Shown: positions 1 through 4,625 of the stretch, in pieces | How positions within the stretch are numbered: the stretch's first letter is position 1 | Layout of the letters: every line of letters begins with the position of its first letter | Source: Bacillota bacterium | Lineage (GTDB): Bacteria > Bacillota > UBA4882 > UBA8346 | Assembly: GCA_023415375.1 (NCBI GenBank) | Contig: JAEZKW010000385.1 | Coordinates: 1 to 7,626 of the forward strand | DNA length: 7,626 nucleotides | Direction of reading: 5' to 3' | Made by a program: the position numbers and the translations under genes | Notes under the pieces: model-generated | Databases searched by the model: none | What the model saw: the letters and a program-made list of their open reading frames with translations, nothing else | What the model was told of the DNA's origin: nothing

Positions 1-165
1 CGCCCCTACTAATAACGGAGTATGAAAAACATAGACCCCGAAGGCATTTTCAGAAAGAAAACGGCTTACTTTGTTTTGGGTATTATATTTATCTCGAAAT
101 AAAACCAATAAACCCAGGCAAATCCCAATACAGAAAAACGATTCCCAAATGGCGTAGGCCGCCGC
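1..165 (-). pseudogene. In-frame 3' continuation of the acyltransferase gene after the TAG; runs off the left edge
   Basis: Directly after the TAG at 166-168 the same frame stays open for 55 codons to the first base of the window. It reads AAAYAIWESFFCIGICLG, then a further hydrophobic stretch ending in LFR, then FLSENAFGVYVFHTPLL. This is the typical C-terminal architecture of acyltransferase-3 proteins: a WE-containing membrane segment, a short polar loop, then a (S/A)xGVYxxH segment. The residue expected at the interrupted position, in a GGxHWQ-like context, would be glutamine (CAG), one transition from TAG. I read this as the tail of the same gene, separated by a single nonsense change. 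There is no start codon or Shine-Dalgarno that would make it an independent gene. The true stop lies outside the window. Confidence 0.8.
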
Positions 166-1065
166 CTACCAATGGAAGCCACCGGAAAAAGGGGTCCAAT
201 CCTTTAATGATCCTCCAAAGATCATTAGCATACCCCAAAGCGGAATCCCCAGGCGCAATGCAAGCCTAAACCAAAACCCGCCTAATTCGGATGATAGATT
301 GGCCAGTAAATTTCGGTGATAAGCAACGGTTCCCAAGCTAAAAAGGATAATGTATTGGGAGAAATAGCATAATTGCATATTGAAAAAGGCAGTTCCGATA
401 GGCTGGACGAGTCTTATTAAAAAGGCACACAGCGAAATAAGCGTTATCATTGCTATAACCCGCGAATGAGTTATCAAAGTGGGTTTCCTGTTGTTGATAA
501 CAGACTTCGATTTTGAAAAGACAAATTGCAATAAAACATAAATTGTTGAAAATACCAACAAAGCTAATGCAAACCACAGAGGTCCAGACCCGTTAATGAA
601 ATCTATGGAAGTGAGATATTCCTTATACCGCGAAATCAGATCGACCGGCAAATGATGTTCGAAAGCAAGCATAATGATGATGGTGATCGGATGTAAAAAT
701 GCCATAAAAATGAGGGTGGGGATTCCCAGCCTTTTTAACCGATCCCAAAGAAAACGGCCGCAACCTTTTTTATCGCAAGAACCAGGCACAAAAAAACCGG
801 CGATAAAGAACAGGAAGCCCATGAAATAAGCTTGGGTAAGCGAACCTATCATACCAAAAATCGACTTGGAAAAAACGTCGCTTGCACCCACTTCTTGATA
901 GTACCACCTTCCGGTATTTCCATAGGTACAGATAAGGTGAATGATGACCACGAAAACTATCATCAACCAGCGGATATTATCGATGAATAGTAACCGTTTC
1001 TCCGGAATAGCATTTGTTCTAATCTTTGATGTTTTTACAATATTGGTTTCCTTTTGCATTTCCAT
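166..1065 (-). CDS. Acyltransferase-3 family integral membrane protein, cut short by an in-frame TAG
   Basis: This encodes 299 residues of a multi-pass membrane O-acyltransferase of the acyltransferase-3 type (PF01757), a family that moves acyl groups onto sugars, glycans or other envelope molecules. The family signature is visible. The first membrane segment holds FIDNIRWLMIV with a following IIHL (His43, the conserved family histidine). FFIAGFFVPG is at 87-95, then a basic loop leading to DRLKRLGIPTL (108-118), and GPLWFALALL at 161-170. About eight hydrophobic segments are recognisable. The ATG at 1063-1065 is supported by an AGGGGG Shine-Dalgarno at 1075-1080, nine bases upstream. Known members are usually about 340-400 residues, so 299 is short. 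The missing end is present in the same frame beyond the TAG (1-165). The acceptor substrate cannot be told from sequence. Family call is confident; whether a functional protein is made is doubtful. Confidence 0.85.
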   Translation of the reverse strand: MEMQKETNIVKTSKIRTNAIPEKRLLFIDNIRWLMIVFVVIIHLICTYGNTGRWYYQEVGASDVFSKSIFGMIGSLTQAYFMGFLFFIAGFFVPGSCDKKGCGRFLWDRLKRLGIPTLIFMAFLHPITIIIMLAFEHHLPVDLISRYKEYLTSIDFINGSGPLWFALALLVFSTIYVLLQFVFSKSKSVINNRKPTLITHSRVIAMITLISLCAFLIRLVQPIGTAFFNMQLCYFSQYIILFSLGTVAYHRNLLANLSSELGGFWFRLALRLGIPLWGMLMIFGGSLKDWTPFSGGFHW

Positions 1066-1074
1066 TGAAAAATA

Positions 1075-1080
1075 CCCCCT
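1075..1080 (-). promoter_or_regulatory. Ribosome binding site of the acyltransferase gene
   Basis: On the minus strand AGGGGG lies nine bases before the ATG at 1065. It favours that ATG over the second in-frame ATG two codons later. Confidence 0.6.
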
Positions 1081-1135
1081 ATATTGTTCTCTTTTGGCTT
1101 CTCAGTAATTGTTTCAATTATCTACTTATTCATTG

Positions 1136-1155
1136 CAAAGATACATCTTTGTATC
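1136..1155. promoter_or_regulatory. Nested inverted repeats, candidate operator upstream of the acyltransferase
   Basis: Two overlapping inverted repeats share bases. CAAAGAT and ATCTTTG (7-bp arms, 2-base spacer) span 1136-1151, and GATACA and TGTATC (6-bp arms, 4-base spacer) span 1140-1155. They lie 71-90 bases upstream of the ATG and partly overlap a TTGATA -35-like hexamer. A dimeric repressor site is a reasonable inference. No regulator gene is in the window. Confidence 0.35.
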
Positions 1156-1358
1156 AACTTAGTGACATTTCTTTCTGCGTATGAAGCGGGAACCCGGCTT
1201 TTTCGACTCTACTTTCTTTGATCTTACGCGACCGGACACAAACTCTTGCCGATATACGCAGGGATTTATAGACCGAACTTATTTTATAATTATTAATTTA
1301 CCATAACTACTAAAAATTTCTGTAAATAAATCATTCTTCTTTCTTTTTAAAGTAATCT

Positions 1359-1399
1359 AACTAAACTACAACCGGCTAAAATCTGGTTGTAGTTTAGTT
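1359..1399. repeat. Perfect 15-bp inverted repeat (hairpin) behind the GH3 terminator
   Basis: AACTAAACTACAACC at 1359-1373 is exactly complementary to GGTTGTAGTTTAGTT at 1385-1399, with an 11-base loop. Neither strand has a clean T tract on its downstream side: minus continues AGATTACTTT and plus continues into A residues. It is therefore not an ordinary intrinsic terminator. It starts immediately after the T tract of the GH3 terminator, so the two hairpins are in tandem. It could be a second, back-up 3'-end structure, a protein-binding palindrome, or a remnant of a small repeat element. Confidence 0.6.
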
Positions 1400-1400
1400 C

Positions 1401-1441
1401 AAAAAAAAGCAAAGGTCCCGGTTTCCCGGAGCCTTCGCTTT
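1401..1441 (-). terminator. Intrinsic terminator of the GH3 gene
   Basis: Reading the minus strand, AAAGCGAAGGCTCCGG pairs with CCGGGACCTTTGCTTT around a GAAA tetraloop. The 16-position stem has one C-A mismatch and two G-T wobbles, and is followed by an eight-T run. It starts about 27 bases after the GH3 stop codon. This is a textbook rho-independent terminator and shows that the GH3 gene is not cotranscribed efficiently with the acyltransferase. Confidence 0.9.
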
Positions 1442-1468
1442 AATAGTTACAGATTCAATCAATTAACC

Positions 1469-3652
1469 TTATCCAACCACTAAACGAGTCTTTAAAAGAT
1501 CCTGATCCCTGGAGCTTGAGCCGACCATAATCGTAAATTCTCCCGGTTCCACAATGTACTTTTCCTCGGGAGTCACGATAAATAAATCCAAGGTCGATAA
1601 TGATATTTCAACCCTTTGGGTTTGTCCTTTTCCGATCGCTACCTTTTTAAAACCTTTCAGTTGTTTCACCGGAGTCACCACCGAGCTCACCATATCTTGA
1701 ACATAAAGCTGGACTATCTCTTTTCCATCAACCGCTCCGGTATTGGTGACATCAACCTGAACTATAATCGAATCTCCGGGTGAACAATGATCTTTGGAAA
1801 GTGTAAGGTTCCCATATTGAAAGCTGGTATAGGATAAACCGTATCCAAAGCTGTATAAGGGTGAATCCGGCATATCCATATATTTTGCAGGGCCGTGCCA
1901 GCCGGGAAGCTGGTTGTAGTAAACAGGTAGTTGCCCAGTGTGGTGAGGGAAAGAAATGGTGAGTTTTCCACTGGGATTGATCTCTCCAAATAAAATTTCT
2001 GCTGCAGCCTGTCCTCCCAAGGCTCCGGAATTAAAGGTCTCCAATATTGCATCAGCCTGCTGGGCTACCTCAGGAATGGCTAATGGTTTGCCATTCACTA
2101 ATATGACAATCAACGGTTTTCCCAACTCTTTCAGCCGTTTTATCAACAATGACTGAGCACCAGATAGGCTTAAATCCGCGCGGTCCTTGATCTCGCCATT
2201 TTGAGCCAGACAATCGCCGATCACCGCAATAATCGCATCGGCCCGGGCCCCTAGACTAATAGCGGCTTCGATATTCTGAGAATTAAAATCCATGATATCA
2301 CAGCCTTTGTCATATAAGACCTCTATCCCTCTTTTTTCTGCCAGTTCCTTGATTCCATTCAGCATAGTCTGATATGGCGCTAACGGTACCGCATTTGGAT
2401 TGGGATCCGGATGAGAGAAGAACGTCCAATCTCCAAATTGAGCCTGGATGTCGTCGGCATTAGGGCCTATTACTGCAATTTTTTTCAAATTGTTGCCCAG
2501 TGGAAGCGTGTGGTTTTCATTCTTCAGAAGCACCATTGATTCGCGAGTGATTTGCAAGTTTTTCTCACGATGTTCGGGACAGTTAAAGACCGCCGTATTT
2601 ACATCAAATTGAGCCCGGCGTTTTTGATCAAAAAGGCCCAGTGAAAACTTGACGGTTAAAATCCGCCTTACGGACTCATCAATATAACTTTCAGGGATAA
2701 CGCCTTTTTTAACCAGCTTTACTGTAGCCTCATAAAAATCATTGGTATTCATAATCATATCATTTCCGGCCGTTGCGGCTTTTTGGGCGGCGTCATCCAT
2801 ATCCGATGCCAGCCGCTGAGTTGTGATCAAGCTGCCGGTATTATTCCAATCCGTTACTACAAAACCTTTGAATCCAATCTCTTCTTTTAATATTTTCCGA
2901 AGTATTTTAGGGTTCGCTGATACCGGGGTTCCATCAATTGATTGATACCCGGCCATGAAAGTCGCACATCCGGCTTCCACCGCTTTGTGAAACGGCGGTA
3001 GAAAAATTGAGCGGATACTCCGGAAAGAGACTTCCGAATCATAGGAATCCCTGCCGCCGGTGCTTTCACCGTAGGCTAAAAAATGTTTGGCGCAGGCTAA
3101 AATACTGTCAGGATCAGCTAAAGACTTCCCTTGATAGCCTTTGATGATTGCAGCTCCCAGCGCTCCGATTAAGTAAGGATCTTCCCCGAAGGTTTCATCG
3201 ATCCGGCCCCATCGCAAATCCCGGCCGATACACAAAACCGGGGAAAAAGTCCAATGAAGGCCATCCGCTGTAACTTCCCGGGCGGTAATACGTCCGACCG
3301 TTTCCAAGAACGCCTCATTCCAGCTGCATGACAGGGCAAGCTGGGATGGGAATACGGTAGCGCGAGTATTGAGAGCATGGCCATGAATCGCATCAATTCC
3401 AAACAAAATAGGAATCCCAAGTGGGGTTGACTCAGTAAGTTCTTGGAGGTGCCTGGCGTTTTCACCGAGTACATGCAAAAAAGAACCTGCAAATTTTCGG
3501 GTAACCCATTCCTCAGCCTCGGCCTGGCTTACCTGGTTGTAACTGACCTGAAGCATTTGACCGACCTTTTCTTCAACCGACATTCTGGAAAGCAAATCGT
3601 TAACTCTTTGCTCCGTAGAAAGTGAGGAATTTTTGTAATCAATCATCGTCAT
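1469..3652 (-). CDS. Glycoside hydrolase family 3 beta-glucosidase-like enzyme, cytoplasmic
   Basis: This 727-aa retaining glycosidase removes sugars from the non-reducing end of beta-glucosides or related oligosaccharides. The order of domains is clear. A GH3 TIM barrel covers about 27-335, with GIDAIHG (85-91), RWGRIDETFGEDPYL (147-161), AKHF (188-191) and GFVVTDWN (263-270). Asp268 is the expected catalytic nucleophile. The GH3 C-terminal alpha/beta domain covers about 370-605, from SMVLLKN to YSFGYGLSYTSF; Glu487 in NGEIKDR is my candidate for the acid/base. A fibronectin-III-like domain covers about 625-712, with VTNTGAVDGKEIVQLYV. The protein begins MTMIDYKN with no signal peptide, unlike E. 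coli BglX, which is periplasmic, so it should act inside the cell. The ATG at 3652 has AAAAGGA ten bases upstream. It is monocistronic, ending in its own terminator. Substrate (glucoside versus xyloside) is not decidable from sequence alone; beta-glucosidase is the best guess. Confidence 0.93.
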   Translation of the reverse strand: MTMIDYKNSSLSTEQRVNDLLSRMSVEEKVGQMLQVSYNQVSQAEAEEWVTRKFAGSFLHVLGENARHLQELTESTPLGIPILFGIDAIHGHALNTRATVFPSQLALSCSWNEAFLETVGRITAREVTADGLHWTFSPVLCIGRDLRWGRIDETFGEDPYLIGALGAAIIKGYQGKSLADPDSILACAKHFLAYGESTGGRDSYDSEVSFRSIRSIFLPPFHKAVEAGCATFMAGYQSIDGTPVSANPKILRKILKEEIGFKGFVVTDWNNTGSLITTQRLASDMDDAAQKAATAGNDMIMNTNDFYEATVKLVKKGVIPESYIDESVRRILTVKFSLGLFDQKRRAQFDVNTAVFNCPEHREKNLQITRESMVLLKNENHTLPLGNNLKKIAVIGPNADDIQAQFGDWTFFSHPDPNPNAVPLAPYQTMLNGIKELAEKRGIEVLYDKGCDIMDFNSQNIEAAISLGARADAIIAVIGDCLAQNGEIKDRADLSLSGAQSLLIKRLKELGKPLIVILVNGKPLAIPEVAQQADAILETFNSGALGGQAAAEILFGEINPSGKLTISFPHHTGQLPVYYNQLPGWHGPAKYMDMPDSPLYSFGYGLSYTSFQYGNLTLSKDHCSPGDSIIVQVDVTNTGAVDGKEIVQLYVQDMVSSVVTPVKQLKGFKKVAIGKGQTQRVEISLSTLDLFIVTPEEKYIVEPGEFTIMVGSSSRDQDLLKTRLVVG

Positions 3653-3662
3653 GAAGGTTTCA

Positions 3663-3669
3663 TCCTTTT
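3663..3669 (-). promoter_or_regulatory. Ribosome binding site of the GH3 gene
   Basis: AAAAGGA on the minus strand ends ten bases before the ATG at 3652 and sixteen before the second in-frame ATG, so it supports the first. Confidence 0.55.
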
Positions 3670-3693
3670 CGCCAAATTTCGAACCCAGTTAAT

Positions 3694-3702
3694 ATCATAA
3701 CA
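3694..3702 (-). promoter_or_regulatory. Candidate extended -10 promoter for the GH3 gene
   Basis: On the minus strand TGTTATGAT matches the extended -10 form TGn-TATAAT with one mismatch in the hexamer. It would start transcription about 35 bases before the ATG. The -35 region 17 bases upstream (TTATTA) is poor, as is common for extended -10 promoters. Possible operator-like palindromes lie farther upstream: TGAAATTTCA at 3744-3753 and TTAAATAACTTTATTTAA at 3776-3793. Confidence 0.4.
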
Positions 3703-3894
3703 TATAAATGGTATCGTAATAAAGTCAGGATCACTCTTGCAAGTGAAATTTCAACCCGGATATGATTTGTAGCTTTTAAATAACTTTATTTAATAACTAA
3801 AGGATTTAGTTGATAAACACGAGGTCCGGCCAATTTCTTCGCATCGCAGTGAGAAAATTGCATTTTACATGCATGCGCCAGTTTAACAACTCAG
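3703..3894. other. Upstream region of the GH3 gene, AT-rich, no gene seen
   Basis: Together with the GH3 promoter and the terminator on its right, this belongs to a gene-free stretch from 3653 to 4020. It holds a 10-bp palindrome TGAAATTTCA (3744-3753) and a perfect 8-bp inverted repeat TTAAATAA/TTATTTAA with a CT centre (3776-3793). Both lie upstream of the predicted GH3 promoter and could be regulator sites. Short ATG frames here lack Shine-Dalgarno sequences, including a 22-codon one on the minus strand. Confidence 0.4.
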
Positions 3895-3933
3895 GAAAAT
3901 TAAAATAAAAAAGGGGTTCGAATGCCCCTTTTC
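3895..3933 (-). terminator. Intrinsic terminator of the small Lys/Gln-rich gene
   Basis: On the minus strand AAAAGGGG (3932-3925) pairs perfectly with CCCCTTTT (3916-3909) around an 8-base loop CATTCGAA. TTTATTTTAATTTT follows. It sits about 90 bases after the stop of the small gene at 4021-4185. The plus-strand reading has only a TTTTCAC tail and is weaker. The terminator supports the idea that the small minus-strand gene upstream is really transcribed. Confidence 0.8.
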
Positions 3934-4020
3934 ACATGAATTATGCTACACTTTAAAATTTTACTTGAAAAAAACCTTACATTTGGAATGAACCCCGTGC
4001 CTATGATATTAATCCATGGT

Positions 4021-4185
4021 TCATTTCTTACTTTGCTGTTGCTGCTTTTTATTCATCCCCTGTTCCGCCGATTTTTGATTGGTGAATTCGGAACTGATCT
4101 CCAGATCAGTTTTAGGAGTAATCTCTGTAGCTATCTCCTCTTGATCTTTATAAGCTGATTTCTGATACTGGTTCTTTTTAACCAC
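4021..4185 (-). CDS. Small Lys/Gln-rich hydrophilic protein, possibly spore-protein-like
   Basis: A 54-aa protein starts with GTG at 4183-4185, chosen because AAAGGAAGGA (4191-4200) lies five bases upstream. A farther in-frame GTG at 4236 has no such site. The product has 10 Lys, 9 Gln and 6 Glu, no Cys or Trp, no hydrophobic segment, and ends in a KKQQQQSKK tail. The middle reads EISSEF followed by TNQKSAEQ. Small size, Gln/Lys/Glu richness and the xSEF...QSAEQ-like arrangement faintly recall gamma-type small acid-soluble spore proteins, but I cannot establish homology and the function is unknown. It has its own terminator downstream and faces away from the zinc-ribbon gene at 4444. A 20-bp palindrome lies inside the coding region (4092-4111). 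Confidence 0.6.
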   Translation of the reverse strand: MVKKNQYQKSAYKDQEEIATEITPKTDLEISSEFTNQKSAEQGMNKKQQQQSKK

Positions 4186-4190
4186 GTGCT

Positions 4191-4200
4191 TCCTTCCTTT
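4191..4200 (-). promoter_or_regulatory. Ribosome binding site that fixes the GTG start of the small Lys/Gln-rich gene
   Basis: AAAGGAAGGA on the minus strand is followed by AGCAC and then GTG. This is a strong site at suitable spacing and decides the start at 4185 over the upstream GTG at 4236. Confidence 0.6.
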
Positions 4201-4221
4201 CACTAATTGAAAATACTTCTG

Positions 4222-4227
4222 ATTGTA
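4222..4227 (-). promoter_or_regulatory. Weak candidate -10 box for the small Lys/Gln-rich gene
   Basis: TACAAT on the minus strand matches five of six bases of the -10 consensus and would give a leader of about 30 bases. A TTGATC lies 19 bases upstream (4247-4252), which is a long spacing. The overlapping GATACTA is close to the -10 of forespore sigma factors, but a matching -35 was not found. Tentative only. Confidence 0.25.
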
Positions 4228-4394
4228 GTATCTCACCTAGCAAAAGGATCAAACTGTAATTTACTGATTACCATACCAGATTTATCCGCCATTGCCAGTG
4301 ATTCCAAACTGGACATTTCTTCACAGTAGATCTATATTTAAACTACCTGCCTTCACCTTAGTTTTTCATTAACTTTAGGGGTTTCTTTTTCGAA

Positions 4395-4423
4395 ATAGTT
4401 GATCATACTATAGTTCTTACTAT
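4395..4423. promoter_or_regulatory. Tandem ATAGT/ACTAT inverted repeats just upstream of the zinc-ribbon microgene
   Basis: ATAGT (4395-4399), ACTAT (4407-4411), ATAGT (4410-4414) and ACTAT (4419-4423) form two successive inverted repeats, the inner copies overlapping as ACTATAGT. The block includes -10-like hexamers TACTAT (4406-4411) and TATAGT (4409-4414). It ends seven bases before the Shine-Dalgarno. It probably holds the promoter, and a regulator may bind there. No good -35 was found. Confidence 0.35.
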
Positions 4424-4430
4424 TTTAAAA

Positions 4431-4435
4431 AGGAG
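4431..4435 (+). promoter_or_regulatory. Ribosome binding site of the 34-aa zinc-ribbon gene
   Basis: AAAAAGGAGTG places AGGAG eight bases before the ATG at 4444. This near-ideal site is the main reason to accept such a short frame as a gene. Confidence 0.75.
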
Positions 4436-4443
4436 TGAAGTCC

Positions 4444-4548
4444 ATGATTTGTCCGCAATGCGGGAAATATAGACTCCTTAAAGCCGAAGGAAAATGGTTT
4501 TGTCCCCATTGCTATCATGTATATCACCGCTTACCGTTATATGGCTGA
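4444..4548 (+). CDS. 34-aa zinc-ribbon microprotein
   Basis: This short frame starts with ATG behind an AGGAG Shine-Dalgarno and encodes 34 residues. Two CPxC knuckles, CPQC (Cys3-Cys6) and CPHC (Cys20-Cys23), are separated by 13 residues. That is the geometry of a rubredoxin-like zinc ribbon. Between them is a basic segment (GKYRLLKAEGKW), and the tail is aromatic and histidine-containing (YHVYHRLPLYG). Such mini zinc ribbons may bind nucleic acid or a protein partner, but no function can be assigned. It is the only plus-strand gene seen. It converges on the phosphorylase gene, diverges from the Lys/Gln-rich gene, and is followed 13 bases later by a large hairpin. The combination of Shine-Dalgarno, paired CxxC motifs and downstream hairpin makes it probably real. 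Confidence 0.72.
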   Translation: MICPQCGKYRLLKAEGKWFCPHCYHVYHRLPLYG

Positions 4549-4561
4549 ATGTTTCAATTCC

Positions 4562-4613
4562 GGGATTCAAACCCTCAGTTTTAAGCCAACTCTTAATTTA
4601 GGGTTTGAATCCC
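4562..4613 (+). terminator. Large hairpin between convergent genes, probable terminator
   Basis: GGGATTCAAACCCT (4562-4575) is perfectly complementary to AGGGTTTGAATCCC (4600-4613). Inside the 24-base loop, TTAAG (4581-4585) and CTTAA (4592-4596) can add a 5-bp upper stem. On the plus strand a T-rich stretch TTTATTTTTT follows, but only after about 11 bases that include the palindrome CCTAATTAGG (4613-4622). On the minus strand there is no T tract. It most likely ends the zinc-ribbon transcript and may also protect or end the phosphorylase transcript, whose stop codon is 12 bases away. The arms resemble a tRNA T-arm only superficially. Confidence 0.6.
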
Positions 4614-4625
4614 CTAATTAGGCAT

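Larger units (their letters stand above)
1066..1358. other. AT-rich intergenic region upstream of the acyltransferase; no gene seen
   Basis: This stretch should carry the promoter of the acyltransferase gene. I see a TTGATA on the minus strand at 1152-1157 that could be a -35 box, but no well-spaced -10 box, so I do not call a promoter. The clearest structure is the nested inverted repeat at 1136-1155, listed separately. A 41-codon ATG frame at 1181-1306 on the plus strand has no Shine-Dalgarno and no recognisable motif. A weak GC-rich hairpin followed by five T at about 1184-1205 on the plus strand has no gene feeding it. Confidence 0.6.

Noticed and set aside
1184..1205. GC-rich hairpin with five T on the plus strand
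   Set aside because: The stem needs bulges and a very small loop, and no plus-strand gene lies upstream.
1181..1306. 41-codon ATG frame on the plus strand in the intergenic region
   Set aside because: No Shine-Dalgarno, no recognisable domain and no supporting context.
1956..2156. Plus-strand and off-frame ORFs inside the GH3, phosphorylase and helicase genes
   Set aside because: They are shadows of well-recognised enzymes on the minus strand and carry no domain of their own.
3909..3932. tRNA T-arm-like GGGGTTCGAATGCCCC
   Set aside because: It is the stem-loop of an intrinsic terminator; no acceptor, D or anticodon arms surround it.
3943..4158. 71-codon plus-strand frame with hydrophobic stretches
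   Set aside because: It is antisense to the better supported minus-strand small gene and its hydrophobic character follows from Lys/Gln/Glu codons read backwards; no Shine-Dalgarno.
4186..4236. N-terminal extension of the small Lys/Gln-rich gene from a GTG at 4236
   Set aside because: It has no Shine-Dalgarno, while a strong one precedes the GTG at 4185 and lies inside the proposed extension.
4233..4316. 27-codon ATG frame on the minus strand upstream of the Lys/Gln-rich gene
   Set aside because: No ribosome site at proper spacing, no motif, and a length expected by chance.
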